Shown in pieces: positions 15,531-25,600 of a stretch of DNA of 64,000 bases. The notes under the pieces were generated by a model. That model had not been told where the DNA came from. It ran no database searches and saw only the letters and a list, made by a program, of their open reading frames with translations. Made by a program: the position numbers and the translations under genes. Source of the DNA: Streptomyces sp. 71268 (GTDB lineage: Bacteria > Actinomycetota > Actinomycetes > Streptomycetales > Streptomycetaceae); contig NZ_CP114200.1 in assembly GCF_029392895.1 (NCBI RefSeq), positions 2,945,001-3,009,000 on the forward strand. The letters run 5' to 3'. Position 1 is the stretch's first letter; every line of letters starts with the position of its first letter.

Positions 15531-15653
15531 TCACTGCACGTCAAGCACAACCGGCACCAGGCCGCCCACGTGTTCGTGATCTTGCCACTTACCCTCTCGC
15601 ACCGACGCGGGCGCCAAGATTCCTAGCGAAAGCACGTAAATTGCACGCGGCAC
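15531..15653 (-). pseudogene. Host MFS start fused to the integrase 3' tail (40 codons)
   Basis: The original transporter start, GTG 15653 with AGGAG eight bases upstream, now reads MPRAIYVLSLGI and then crosses the core into element sequence (LAPASVREGKWQDHEHVGGL and eight more residues), stopping at TGA 15531-15533. The twelve host codons are the missing N-terminus of the transporter at 1338-2540; the 28 element codons are the integrase tail that is read in the excised circle. Confidence 0.85.
15590..15640. other. attR, right junction (core 15616-15617)
   Basis: On the minus strand the host half GTGCTTTCGCTAGGAATC is followed by TT and the element half GGCGCCCGCGTCGG. Joining host halves gives GGAATC-TT-CTCCATGG, in the transporter frame. 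The element half here is nearly the same as the right arm of the degenerate site at 2602-2616. Confidence 0.82.
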
Positions 15654-15756
15654 GACATTTACTCCTGTGTTGATGAAATTGATGGAAATTGACGGACGAG
15701 AGCGAGTGGGGGTGCGGGTCGGCGAGACCGACATGAACGCCAGACACCGGACGCCG

Positions 15757-15780
15757 GTTTTAGATAGATCAGTACAAAAC
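15757..15780 (-). promoter_or_regulatory. AT-rich imperfect palindrome between tetR and the MFS start
   Basis: GTTTT at one end and AAAAC at the other frame TAGATAGATCAGTAC, an AT-rich island in GC-rich DNA about 105 bases upstream of the transporter start. It is a probable operator or promoter for the transporter. Confidence 0.45.
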
Positions 15781-15850
15781 TTGCCCACACCGAGCCGCGC
15801 CGCCCCCACGGGACGACGCGGTTCAGCCGACCGACGGGCCGACTAACGGG

Positions 15851-16447
15851 CTAACTAGACAGGGCCACCAAGGCCGTATCGGCGACGCTCTCCAACACGG
15901 CCCGGTCGGCGCCCCCTTGGGCCGAGACGCGCATGCCGCCGATCACCGCGTTGATGAATCGGGCCAGCGAGTCCGCGTCACGAGTCGTCGAGATCTCCCC
16001 GGCTCGCTGCCCCGCCTCGATCACGCCCCGAAACGACGCGAGCCGCCGCTCCAGGTCCCGCGCCAACAGTTCCGCGATCTCCGGGTCGCGGCCGGCTATC
16101 TCGACGGTGGTGTTCACCGTGAGACACCCGACGCTGCGCCCCTCGACCCGCCGCTCGAACTCGCCGTCGATGACCACGTCGAACAACGCCCGCAACCGCT
16201 CCATGGCCGACCGCTCGACCTGCTCCAGAACGGCCACCTGCCCGGCGGTCATGACGTCCATGTACCGCGCCAGCGCCCGCGTGAAGAGTTCACGCTTGCT
16301 GCTGAAGGTGTTGTAGATACTGCTCCGCCCCAGACCCGTGGCGCTACAGAGGTCCTGCGTGGAGGTCGCCTCGTACCCCTTCACCCAGAACGCCCAGACA
16401 GCCGCGTCCAGGGCCCGCTCCTCGTCGAATGTCCTCGGTCGGGCCAT
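15851..16447 (-). CDS. TetR/AcrR-family regulator of the split transporter
   Basis: A 198-residue protein with an N-terminal HTH (AVWAFWVKGYEATSTQDLCS, ATGLGRSSIYNTF) and a helical ligand domain. It is read in the same direction as, and directly upstream of, the original MFS start, so it is the likely local regulator. TACGAT stands six bases before the ATG, indicating a leaderless mRNA. Part of the promoter (ACTGGTCGTT, 16471-16480) may be an autoregulatory site. With the element inserted, whatever it controls at the transporter promoter now produces only the 40-codon hybrid. Confidence 0.88.
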   Translation of the reverse strand: MARPRTFDEERALDAAVWAFWVKGYEATSTQDLCSATGLGRSSIYNTFSSKRELFTRALARYMDVMTAGQVAVLEQVERSAMERLRALFDVVIDGEFERRVEGRSVGCLTVNTTVEIAGRDPEIAELLARDLERRLASFRGVIEAGQRAGEISTTRDADSLARFINAVIGGMRVSAQGGADRAVLESVADTALVALSS

Positions 16448-16523
16448 GCGATCATCGTAACAGGTTTTGGACTGGTCGTTGCAATACGGGTCCGGGAGCG
16501 GGCGGGCCCGCTACGGTTGGACC

Positions 16524-17105
16524 ATGACCGCACTGCCCGACTGGATGCGCCCACCACGCGCCGAAGGCTGGTTCGCGGAGGACCTGGACCGCCTCCCCGA
16601 GGCACCCCGCCATACCGAGCTCATCGACGGAGCGCTCGTCTTCATGATGTCCCCGCAGAGGTGGTGGCACGGCCACCTCATTAGCTTGCTGACTGTCGCC
16701 CTCATGGATCAGGCGCCCGCCAACACGCACGTCGGCCGCGAGATGACCATCCGCCTCGACGCCCGCAACCGCCCCGAACCGGACCTCCTGACCACCACCG
16801 CCCCCTTCGACCCCGCCCGCACTTGGTTCACGCCGGACGAGGTCCAGCTCGTCATCGAGGTGGTGTCCCCCGAATCCGCCCACCGGGACCGCACGGTCAA
16901 GCTCCGCAAGTACGCGGAGGCCGGCATCCCCCACTACTGGTGCGTCGAGGACGAGGCCGGCGCCCCCGTCGTCCACGTCTACGAGTTGGACGCCCCCACC
17001 TCGGCCTACGCCCCCGCCGGCATCTTCCGGGACACCCTCAAGCGCCCGGTGCCCTTCGAGATCAGCCTTGACCTGACGAGACTGCTTCCGCCCCGCAAGA
17101 ACTGA
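16524..17105 (+). CDS. Uma2-family (DUF820) endonuclease-like protein
   Basis: The start at ATG 16524 gives 193 residues; the longer frame from 16467 has an unnatural N-terminus. The sequence shows the Uma2 pattern: HTELIDGALVFMM, a PEPDLL strand, VQLVIEVVSPESAHRDRTVK with the PD-(D/E)XK-like acidic and lysine residues, and KYAEAGIPHYWCVE. These proteins are abundant and multicopy in Streptomyces; nuclease activity is predicted from the fold but the role is unknown. It is divergent from the TetR gene. Confidence 0.88.
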   Translation: MTALPDWMRPPRAEGWFAEDLDRLPEAPRHTELIDGALVFMMSPQRWWHGHLISLLTVALMDQAPANTHVGREMTIRLDARNRPEPDLLTTTAPFDPARTWFTPDEVQLVIEVVSPESAHRDRTVKLRKYAEAGIPHYWCVEDEAGAPVVHVYELDAPTSAYAPAGIFRDTLKRPVPFEISLDLTRLLPPRKN

Positions 17106-17145
17106 GGCGAACGGGGGCGGATAGGGGGGCGGGTTCGGAGGGAAA

Positions 17146-17559
17146 TCACACCGCCACGAGCCGCACCCGCTCGCCGCACAGCTTGGCCATATCGTCAATA
17201 TCGGAAGTCAGCATGACCACGGGGCGGTGCTGTCGCAGCGCGGCCTCGGCGACGGCCGCGTCGATCGCGTACTTGTGTCCGTGCAACCCGGCATTCATCA
17301 GCAACTTCGAGGCAGCCCTCGCCTCCTCGTCACCGACCGGGACGACCCGCAGCCCGGAAAGCACCCAGTTCAGGCGTGACGTGTTCGTACGGGCGTGGAC
17401 GGCCTCGATGATGGTGAGCGCACTGATCACGACCTCCATGCCGCGCGAGCGCGCCTCAGCGATCAGAGCCACCACCTGTTCTTCGTCAGCGAGCAGCTTC
17501 GAGAGCCCCTCGCTATCGAGGACGAGCGTCCCCTCGTGACTCAGCCTGCGGCGGGCCAC
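17146..17559 (-). CDS. PIN-domain toxin (VapC-like)
   Basis: A 137-residue protein with the PIN acidic set: Asp in LVLDSEGLS, Glu in ALTIIEAVHA, Asp in YAIDAAVAEA and Asp in LTSDIDDM. PIN toxins are metal-dependent RNases. GTG 17559 overlaps the end of the RHH antitoxin gene by 19 bases, so the two form one operon with the antitoxin first. Confidence 0.85.
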   Translation of the reverse strand: MARRRLSHEGTLVLDSEGLSKLLADEEQVVALIAEARSRGMEVVISALTIIEAVHARTNTSRLNWVLSGLRVVPVGDEEARAASKLLMNAGLHGHKYAIDAAVAEAALRQHRPVVMLTSDIDDMAKLCGERVRLVAV

Positions 17560-17825
17560 TCGGCCTCCTCGGCGAACACCTCGTCGAATACCTGCCGCGC
17601 CCGCTGACGAGCCGGCTCGGAGACCGGCCCCTTGCGGCTCTCGTAGTCCGCCAGGTACTCGTCCAGGACCTGCCCGCGCAACTCACGCTCCACCGCCTCG
17701 GCGATGAACGCAGAGAACTCCCGCTTGCCCACGCGAGCCCGGATCGCCTCCGCGGTCCCCTCCGGCAGCGACAAGCTCACCCTCGTCGCTGGCCCTTCCC
17801 CGATGCCGTACGTCGCCTCAGCCAT
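17541..17825 (-). CDS. Ribbon-helix-helix antitoxin
   Basis: The start ATG 17825 gives 94 residues. RVSLSLPEGTAEAIRARV and REFSAFIAEAVERELRG form the ribbon-helix-helix, and the acidic C-terminal part would wrap the PIN toxin. Upstream, TTGTGTCAA (17833-17841) is a short dyad and possible autoregulatory site. No good ribosome site is seen, so a leaderless mRNA is likely. Confidence 0.82.
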   Translation of the reverse strand: MAEATYGIGEGPATRVSLSLPEGTAEAIRARVGKREFSAFIAEAVERELRGQVLDEYLADYESRKGPVSEPARQRARQVFDEVFAEEAEWPAAG

Positions 17826-17952
17826 GCCATCAATTGTGTCAAATGAGTAGGAAAAGCGCCACGTCCGCACTACCTTCACGGCCCGGTCGGCACCCCGCTC
17901 ACACACATCCCAGCACGGACACCCCCACCCCGCCCCAGCACGGGAATAACAA

Positions 17953-17980
17953 AGGGCCCGACCCCGAAGAGCCGGACCCT
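17953..17980 (-). terminator. Hairpin after ychF
   Basis: On the minus strand AGGGTCCGGC pairs with GTCGGGCCCT around TCTTCGG, allowing G-T pairs, about 50 bases past the ychF stop. Confidence 0.6.
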
Positions 17981-18029
17981 CCCTGACCTGCATGTTTGCC
18001 AGGTCAACGATCTGATGACGTGTCGCCCT

Positions 18030-19118
<1,089 letters not shown>

Positions 19119-19425
19119 GTGGCGACTTCCCGTAGCGAGAATTGGGTAGGGCGGGCCCGGACGGGCCGGTCCACCAGTCTACGGGCCCGCTCCGAACACT
19201 CCCCCGCCCGGCCGTCCGGCCACCCCGGGGGTCCAACGCCCCACCCCGCTACGAGCCCACCTCCTGCCCCCGCGCGGCCACAGATTCCCGCTGTGCCCGG
19301 CATGCGCCCGTACGGCCGTATCGAGTACCCCGCCGGGCGGACTATCGGTCGAACACACAATCAAGGTGAGTCAAAGCGCGTGTCCATGGCCCCTGCACCG
19401 GCACAGGGCGACCTACGTTGGTGCG

Positions 19426-20199
19426 GTGGAACGACCCAGTACGCGTACGCCCCGCCGTACGGCACCGCCGCCCCGGCCGCCCGCCGGAGGTCCGGCCGGT
19501 GTCGGAGTCGGCGGTGCCGGCGCCGACACCGGTGAGAACGCCACCGTCTACCGGGCGCGGGCCGCCGGGCCGCTGCCCGAGCCGCTGCTCGCCGCGGTGC
19601 GCAGACTGCCCGAGCCCAAGCTGACCGGGTTCGGCACCGGCATGCTGGCCACCCTCACCATGCTCGCCGTGGGGTGCCTGGCCGCGCTGCTGCTGTCCGG
19701 CTCGACGGTCGCGTACGGCCTGTTCTTCCTGCTGGTCTGCGCGGCGAGCGGAGTGTGGGTGCGGCCGGCGGACCTGATCGCCGGGCCGGTGAGCGTGCCG
19801 ATCGCCTTCGCGGTCGGGCTCGTCCCGCTGGGCGAGGGCGGGGACGGGCTCGGCGAGCACGCGATGAACGTCGTCACCGCGCTCTCGCTCGAGGTCGGCT
19901 GGTTGTACACGGGCACGCTCATCACCGGCCTGATCGTCCTCGTACGCCGCGTCGCGCTGGTCGGCCGGCGCCAGCGGCGGGCCCGGCAGCACGCCGGGGC
20001 GCAGTCGGCCGGCGCCGAGCGCGCCGGCGCGAGCGAGCGTGAGGCCGGCCGGCCGGCGCCGGGCCAACACGCGGCGCCAGGCCAGCACGCGGCGCCGGGC
20101 GAGGACGCCGCGTACGTCGCCGACGGCCAGCGCCCGGCTCCGCGTGCGGGGCGCGGGCCCGAGGGGCGACGCGGCCGGGCCGCCGCCCGCGGGCACTGA
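19426..20199 (+). CDS. DUF6542-family membrane protein
   Basis: GTG 19426 is preferred because TACGTT stands six bases upstream, giving a leaderless mRNA; a longer frame from GTG 19366 has no such signal. The 257 residues have a Pro/Arg-rich N-terminus, four likely membrane segments (GTGMLATLTMLAVGCLAALL, AYGLFFLLVCAASGVWV, GPVSVPIAFAVGLVPL, LYTGTLITGLIVLV) and a low-complexity Ala/Gly/Arg tail with two copies of PGQHAA. The role is unknown; it neighbours ychF in Streptomyces. Confidence 0.75.
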   Translation: MERPSTRTPRRTAPPPRPPAGGPAGVGVGGAGADTGENATVYRARAAGPLPEPLLAAVRRLPEPKLTGFGTGMLATLTMLAVGCLAALLLSGSTVAYGLFFLLVCAASGVWVRPADLIAGPVSVPIAFAVGLVPLGEGGDGLGEHAMNVVTALSLEVGWLYTGTLITGLIVLVRRVALVGRRQRRARQHAGAQSAGAERAGASEREAGRPAPGQHAAPGQHAAPGEDAAYVADGQRPAPRAGRGPEGRRGRAAARGH

Positions 20200-20342
20200 G
20201 ACCCCGACCCTGGGCGCTGAGGCCCTGACCGCGGGCACCGAGGCGGCGCCGCCCGCTGGAGCTGAGGCGCCGGCTGCGGCCACGACTCCGCTGGTCACGG
20301 CAGCCAGGCAGGTCAGGGCGGCCGTGCGCGGAACAGCCCGAC

Positions 20343-21164
20343 TCAGAGGCCGGCGGCCGAGCCCGGCTCCGCTGCGGGCAGAGCGGTCGCGGCCGGGTGC
20401 GGGTGGGAGGCCGAGCCGGCGGGAGGGGCGGCGAGCGCCGCGGCCATCGCCCCGCCGACGATCCCCGCGTTGTTCCGGAGCTGCGCTGGCACCACGTCGG
20501 CCCGGATGCCCTCGATGAGCGGCAGGAACTTGTCGGCCTTGCGGCTGATGCCGCCGCCGATGATGAACAGCTCGGGCGAGAACAGCATCTCCACGTGGGC
20601 GAGGTACTTCTGCACCCGGCGCGCCCAGTGCTGCCAGCTCAGGTCCCCCTCCTCCTTGGCCCGGGTGGAGGCGCGCGCCTCGGCCTCGTGACCGTGGAGT
20701 TCCAGGTGGCCCAGTTCCGTGTTGGGCACCAACTGCCCGCCGCTGAAGACGGCGCTGCCGATGCCGGTGCCGAACGTCAGCAGGATGACGGTCCCGGTCC
20801 GCCCCCGCCCGGCACCGAACCGCAGCTCCGCGATGCCCGCCGCGTCCGCGTCGTTGACCAGTGTGACCGGCGCGCCCAGCCGCTCGGCGAGCTTCTGCGC
20901 GGCGTTCACTCCGATCCACGCCTTGTCCACGTTGGCGGCGGTACGCGCCGTGCCGTCGACCACCACGCCGGGATAGGTGGCCCCGACCGGGCCGGACCAA
21001 CCGAAGTGCTCGATCACCTCGCAGACGCCGTCGAGCACGGCGTCCGGGGTCGCCGGATGCGGGGTGAGCACCTTGTGTCGTTCGGCCGCCAGGTCGCCGC
21101 GTTCCAGGTCGACCGGTGCGCCCTTGATGCCGGAGCCGCCGATGTCCACACCGAATACGTTCAT
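20343..21164 (-). CDS. ppgK: Polyphosphate glucokinase (ROK family)
   Basis: A 273-residue ROK kinase: DIGGSGIKG at 7-15 binds phosphate, followed by [24 protein letters not shown] and [12 protein letters not shown], as in polyphosphate/ATP-dependent glucokinases of actinobacteria. It phosphorylates glucose for glycolysis. TAGCGT lies seven bases before ATG 21164, so the mRNA is probably leaderless. The last 30 residues are Ala/Pro-rich, longer than usual. It is followed by ispH in the same direction upstream. Confidence 0.93.
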   Translation of the reverse strand: MNVFGVDIGGSGIKGAPVDLERGDLAAERHKVLTPHPATPDAVLDGVCEVIEHFGWSGPVGATYPGVVVDGTARTAANVDKAWIGVNAAQKLAERLGAPVTLVNDADAAGIAELRFGAGRGRTGTVILLTFGTGIGSAVFSGGQLVPNTELGHLELHGHEAEARASTRAKEEGDLSWQHWARRVQKYLAHVEMLFSPELFIIGGGISRKADKFLPLIEGIRADVVPAQLRNNAGIVGGAMAAALAAPPAGSASHPHPAATALPAAEPGSAAGL

Positions 21165-21448
21165 GAACACCACGCTACGACGGGGCGGCCGGCCCTGACC
21201 CTGATTCGACGGGGGCCGCCACCTTCTTCGCCGCCGCTCACCGCCGCCCCACCGGGCTCCGCCCCACCGAACCGAACCGGGTTCGGCCCCGCCCACCGGG
21301 CCGGCGGGCGGGAGCGTGTCGGCGCGCGGAGCCCGGCGAACGGGTCCGGCCGGGGTGCGAGGGGTGCTCGCGCCCCGGCCCGGGCAGCGTCGGCCGACGG
21401 CGGGCACGGGGCCGGGTCAGGCGGCCCGGGCCCGGACGCCCGATCCGG

Positions 21449-22501
21449 TCAGGCGGTGGCTTCTCCCTCGGCGGGGCCACGGGAGGCCGCTGCCGCCGCC
21501 TCGGCGCGCAGGTCTCGGCGCAACTCCTTGGGCAGCGAGAACGTGATGCTCTCCTGCATCGGCTGCACCACCTCGACGTCCGCGAACCCGCGCTCGGCGA
21601 GCCATTCGAGGACGCCCTCGACCAGCACGTCGGGCACCGACGCGCCCGAGGAGACGCCGACGGTGCGCACGCCTTCGAGCCACGCCTCGTCGATCTCGCT
21701 CGCGTAGTCGACCAGGTGACCGGCCTTGGCGCCGGCGCCGAGCGCGACCTCGACCAGCCGCACCGAGTTGGAGGAGTTCTTCGAGCCGACGACGATGACC
21801 AGGTCGGAGTCGGCGGCTATCTGCTTTACGGCGACCTGGCGGTTCTGCGTCGCGTAGCAGATGTCGTCGCTGGGCGGGCTGATGAGCTGGGGGAACTTCT
21901 CCTTGAGCGCGTCCACCGTCTCCATCGTCTCGTCGACGGAGAGTGTGGTCTGGGAGAGCCACACGACCTTGGACTCGTCCCTGACCTCGACGTTCGCGAC
22001 GTCGTCGGGGCCGTCGACCAGCGTGACGTGGTCGGGCGCCTCGCCACTGGTGCCGATGACCTCCTCGTGGCCCTCGTGGCCGATGAGGAGGATGTCGTAG
22101 TCGTCCTTGGCGAACCGGACGGCTTCCTTGTGGACCTTGGTCACCAGCGGGCAGGTCGCGTCGATGGTGGCGAGGCGGCGCTCGGCCGCCTCCTCGTGGA
22201 CGACCGGCGCGACGCCGTGCGCCGAGAAGATCACGATGGAGCCCTCGGGCACCTCCTCCGTCTCCTCGACGAAGATCGCGCCCTTCTTCTCCAGGGTCCG
22301 TACGACGTACTTGTTGTGGACGATTTCCTTGCGCACGTAGATGGGTGCGCCGTACTGCTCCAGGGCTTTCTCGACGGCGATCACGGCACGGTCCACACCC
22401 GCGCAGTACCCCCGCGGGGCTGCGAGCAGGACCCGGCCGGTGGCGCGCGAGGCGTCTCCGCCGGGGGCCGTGGCGGGCGTCGGGCTGGGCGTTGCGGTCA
22501 T
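21449..22501 (-). CDS. ispH: 4-hydroxy-3-methylbut-2-enyl diphosphate reductase
   Basis: A 350-residue IspH with the three iron-sulphur Cys residues in [11 protein letters not shown] (Cys33), [13 protein letters not shown] and [10 protein letters not shown], and the SAHGVAP and SNSVRLVEV substrate loops. It makes IPP and DMAPP in the last step of the MEP pathway. TACCAT stands seven bases before ATG 22501, giving a leaderless start; ATG 22510 is an alternative. It is divergent from the APC permease gene. Confidence 0.97.
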   Translation of the reverse strand: MTATPSPTPATAPGGDASRATGRVLLAAPRGYCAGVDRAVIAVEKALEQYGAPIYVRKEIVHNKYVVRTLEKKGAIFVEETEEVPEGSIVIFSAHGVAPVVHEEAAERRLATIDATCPLVTKVHKEAVRFAKDDYDILLIGHEGHEEVIGTSGEAPDHVTLVDGPDDVANVEVRDESKVVWLSQTTLSVDETMETVDALKEKFPQLISPPSDDICYATQNRQVAVKQIAADSDLVIVVGSKNSSNSVRLVEVALGAGAKAGHLVDYASEIDEAWLEGVRTVGVSSGASVPDVLVEGVLEWLAERGFADVEVVQPMQESITFSLPKELRRDLRAEAAAAASRGPAEGEATA

Positions 22502-22588
22502 GCTGACCATGGTACGGCCGTGCCGCAGCGCGGAAAGGGCGCGCGGGTGGATCAGACTGAGCCGAGGCGCGCGACCTACGGAGGCATC

Positions 22589-24124
22589 ATGGCCGGCCCG
22601 AAGACCACACAGGCCACACTGCGACGCACGCTCACCTTCCGCGATCTGGTCGTCTACGGCCTGCTGTTCATCGCGCCGATGGCTCCCGTCGGTGTCTTCG
22701 GCACCCTGGACGCCAAGTCGCACGGCGCGGTGGCGCTGGTGTACCTGGTGGCGACGGTGGCGATGGCCTTCACCGCGTACTCGTACGCCCAGATGGTCCG
22801 CGTCGCCCCGCGCGCCGGCTCCGTCTTCACCTACGCCCGGGTCGGGCTGGGCGAGGGCCCCGGCTTCGTCGCCGGGTGGATGGCGATGCTCGACTACCTG
22901 CTCATCCCCGCGGTCGCGTACCTCTTCTCCGGCATCGCGATGGAGGAGCTGGTGCCGTCGGTGGACCGGTGGGTGTGGACCGCGATCGCCGTCGTGGTGA
23001 CCACCGGGCTCAACCTGTGGGGCGTACGGGCGGCGGCGCTGGTCGGGTTCCTGGTGCTCGCGATGGAGATCGCGGTGCTGCTGGTGTTCGTGGCCGCGGC
23101 GCTGGTGGAACTGGCCGCGCACGGCGCGCAGCGCGACTGGCTCTCGCCGCTGACCGGGCAGAGCGGGTTCACGATCTCGGCCGTCTTCGGCGCGGTGTCG
23201 GTGGCCGTCCTGTCGTACCTGGGCTTCGACGCCATCGCCTCGTTCGCGGAGGAAACGCTGGACGACGGTGACGGTGACGGTGAGGGCGGTAAGGCCGGTA
23301 CGAGCCGTACGAGCCGTAAGAAGGGCGGGGGGCGCGAGGGGGGCGAGGGGGGCGCGCCGGCGGGTAAGGGGAGCGGGTGGCGCAGCGCCGCTGGCCCGGC
23401 GCGGGTCTCGCGCGCGGTGCTGACCTGCCTGGCGGTGGCGGGCTTCCTGTTCATCGTGCAGACCTATCTGGCCGCGCTGCTCTCCCCCACCTCGTCGTCG
23501 GAGCTGGCCGCCGACCCCGCCGCGCAGGGCGGCGCCTTCTACGCCGCGGTCGACACCTCCGTGGGCACCTGGCTGCACGACCTGGTGGCGGTGAGCAAGG
23601 CGATCGGCGCGGCGTTCGCGGCGCTGGCCGGGCAGGCCGCGGCCGGGCGGTTGCTGTTCGCGATGGCCCGCGACCGGCGGCTGCCCGGCGTGGTGGCCAA
23701 GGTGAACGCGCACAGCGGGGTGCCACGCCGGGCGCTGCTCAGCGCCGCCGTGGTCACGCTGATCGCGGCGGTGTGGGCGGCCCGTCGCGACGACGGGCTG
23801 GACCGGTTGGTCTCGGTGGTCGACGTCGGCGCCCTGACCGCGTTCGCGCTGCTGCACGCGTCGGTGATCGGCTGGTTCTGGGTACGCAAGCGGGCCGAGG
23901 TGCCGAGCGTGCTGCGGCACGTGCTGGTGCCGCTGGTCGGCATGGGCATCGTCATCGCGGTGATCGTGGAGGCGTCGGGAACGGCGCAGCTCGTCGGCGC
24001 GATCTGGCTGGGCGTGGGCCTCGTGGTGCTGGCGGCGCAGTGGCGCGGGCGCGCGACGGGCGGTACGAGCGGTACGGCAGGCCCGTCGAGCGGCCCCGGC
24101 GGCCCGGGCGCCGGCGCACGCTGA
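22589..24124 (+). CDS. APC-family amino acid/polyamine permease
   Basis: A 511-residue transporter with about twelve membrane segments. [20 protein letters not shown] in helix 1 and the [12 protein letters not shown] motif are typical of the APC superfamily. GGAGG lies six bases before ATG 22589. Between helices 6 and 7 it carries a Gly/Lys/Arg/Asp-rich insert of about 40 residues (near 225-270) encoded by GC-rich short repeats. The substrate cannot be predicted. Confidence 0.9.
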   Translation: MAGPKTTQATLRRTLTFRDLVVYGLLFIAPMAPVGVFGTLDAKSHGAVALVYLVATVAMAFTAYSYAQMVRVAPRAGSVFTYARVGLGEGPGFVAGWMAMLDYLLIPAVAYLFSGIAMEELVPSVDRWVWTAIAVVVTTGLNLWGVRAAALVGFLVLAMEIAVLLVFVAAALVELAAHGAQRDWLSPLTGQSGFTISAVFGAVSVAVLSYLGFDAIASFAEETLDDGDGDGEGGKAGTSRTSRKKGGGREGGEGGAPAGKGSGWRSAAGPARVSRAVLTCLAVAGFLFIVQTYLAALLSPTSSSELAADPAAQGGAFYAAVDTSVGTWLHDLVAVSKAIGAAFAALAGQAAAGRLLFAMARDRRLPGVVAKVNAHSGVPRRALLSAAVVTLIAAVWAARRDDGLDRLVSVVDVGALTAFALLHASVIGWFWVRKRAEVPSVLRHVLVPLVGMGIVIAVIVEASGTAQLVGAIWLGVGLVVLAAQWRGRATGGTSGTAGPSSGPGGPGAGAR

Positions 24125-24288
24125 CGGCGGCCGGGAGCGCACGCGCCCACCCCGGGCGCCGGCCGTACGCGGCCACGCCGTACGCGGTGGAGGCACGGCC
24201 ACGCCGTACGCGGCGGGAGGCGGGGGTGGCGGGGCTCGCGGCGGGCGGGCGCCGGGCGCTGTCGGTGGCCGCGGCTACGCTCGTGCGC

Positions 24289-25512
24289 ATGGCTAGGCAA
24301 ACGTCTGCGGAGACGCCCATTCCGGTCGGCGAGGTGTCCCGGCTCATCGGGGGCTGGATCGACCGGTTGGGGGCGGTGTGGGTGGAGGGGCAGATCACCC
24401 AGCTCTCCCGGCGGCCCGGCGCGGGCGTGGTGTTCCTGACGCTGCGCGACCCCTCGTACGACATCTCCCTGACCGTCACGTGCTTCCGGTCCGTCTTCGA
24501 GCAGGTGGCGGACTCGGTCTCGGAGGGCGCGCGGGTCGTGGTGCACGCCAAGCCGGAGTGGTACGCGCCGCGCGGCCAGCTCTCGCTGCGGGCGGCGGAG
24601 ATCCGCCCGGTGGGCGTGGGCGAGCTGCTGGCCAGGCTGGAGCGGCTGAAGAAGTCGCTGGCCGCCGAGGGCCTCTTCGCGGCCGACCGCAAGCGCCCGG
24701 TGCCGTTCCTGCCGCAGCTCGTCGGTCTGGTCTGCGGCCGGGCCTCGGCGGCCGAGCGGGACGTGCTGGAGAACGCGCGGCTGCGCTGGCCGGCGGTGCG
24801 GTTCGAGGTGCGCACGGTGCCGGTGCAGGGGGTGCACGCGGTGCCCCGGGTCATCGAGGCGGTCAAGGAGCTGGACGCCCACGCCGAGGTCGACGTGATC
24901 GTGGTGGCGCGCGGCGGTGGCAGCGTGGAGGACCTGCTGCCGTTCTCCGACGAGCAGTTGATCCGGGCCGTCGCCGCCTGCCGCACCCCGGTGGTCTCGG
25001 CCATCGGCCACGAGCCGGACTCGCCGCTGCTCGACCTCGTCGCCGACCTGCGGGCCTCCACACCCACGGACGCGGCCAAGAAGGTCGTACCGGACGTCGG
25101 CGAGGAGCTGACCCGGGTACGGCACCTGCGCGAGCGCGCGCTGCGCGCGGTCGGCGGCCACCTCGACCGCGAGGAGCGCGGCCTGGCCGCGGCCCTGGCC
25201 CGGCCGTGTCTGCGGCAGCCGGAGCGCATGGTGGACGACCGCGAGGAGCAGGTCGCGGCCCTGCTGCACCGCAGCCGCGGCACGCTGCGCCACCTCCTCG
25301 ACCGCGCCGACTCCGAACTCGCCCACACCCGCGCGCGCGTGGTGGCCCTATCTCCCGCGGCGACCCTGCGCCGGGGGTACGCGGTGCTCCAGCACGAGGA
25401 CGGCGCGGTGGTACGGGAGGCCGCTGAGGTCGCCGACGGCGAGCGGCTGCGGGCCCGGGTCGCCGACGGCGCGTTCACGGTGACGGCGGAGCGACCGGCC
25501 GGGGAGTCGTAG
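24289..25512 (+). CDS. xseA: Exodeoxyribonuclease VII large subunit
   Basis: A 407-residue XseA: N-terminal OB-fold ([20 protein letters not shown]), then the catalytic domain with [20 protein letters not shown] and [20 protein letters not shown], and a C-terminal coiled coil. It degrades single-stranded DNA together with XseB. TACGCT seven bases before ATG 24289 points to a leaderless mRNA. The partner gene xseB lies 720 bases downstream, with an opposite-strand gene in between. Confidence 0.96.
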   Translation: MARQTSAETPIPVGEVSRLIGGWIDRLGAVWVEGQITQLSRRPGAGVVFLTLRDPSYDISLTVTCFRSVFEQVADSVSEGARVVVHAKPEWYAPRGQLSLRAAEIRPVGVGELLARLERLKKSLAAEGLFAADRKRPVPFLPQLVGLVCGRASAAERDVLENARLRWPAVRFEVRTVPVQGVHAVPRVIEAVKELDAHAEVDVIVVARGGGSVEDLLPFSDEQLIRAVAACRTPVVSAIGHEPDSPLLDLVADLRASTPTDAAKKVVPDVGEELTRVRHLRERALRAVGGHLDREERGLAAALARPCLRQPERMVDDREEQVAALLHRSRGTLRHLLDRADSELAHTRARVVALSPAATLRRGYAVLQHEDGAVVREAAEVADGERLRARVADGAFTVTAERPAGES

Positions 25513-25600
25513 CGGGCGGGGGCGTACGCGGGTCTGCCGGGCCGGGGCCGGCGGTGGCGCCGAGGCCGTCGGGACCCCTTCGCCACCGCGCGGCGACCGG

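Larger units (their letters stand above)
2539..15617. mobile_element. Integrated AICE-like element with serine integrase, 13.08 kb
   Basis: The element lies between two copies of the dinucleotide AA (TT on the minus strand) at 2539-2540 and 15616-15617. Outside these, the MFS transporter frame is continuous: twelve codons on the right (MPRAIYVLSLGI) join to the body on the left to read GIFSMVTSEF. Inside are integrase, RepSA-like initiator, FtsK/TraB-type translocase, KorSA-like GntR repressor, XRE/DUF397 pair and small conserved genes, the set found in self-replicating, conjugative AICEs such as pSAM2. A minus-strand operon runs 8740 to 2539. No capsid, terminase or tail gene is present, which argues against a phage. 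No database comparison was run. Confidence 0.88.

Noticed and set aside
2539..15617. Prophage rather than conjugative element
   Set aside because: No capsid, portal, terminase, tail or lysis gene is seen, while Rep, Tra and KorSA-like functions are present.
16467..16523. Upstream start for the Uma2 protein
   Set aside because: The extra 19 residues are unlike the family and overlap the tetR promoter; ATG 16524 gives the normal N-terminus.
21449..24202. A 917-codon minus-strand frame extending ispH upstream
   Set aside because: Only 21449-22501 is IspH. The remainder is antisense to the permease and His/Arg-rich, typical of GC shadow frames.
23377..25512. A 711-codon plus-strand frame over the permease end and xseA
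   Set aside because: Only its second half is real (xseA from 24289). The first part is a high-GC shadow of the permease with Arg/Gly-rich composition.
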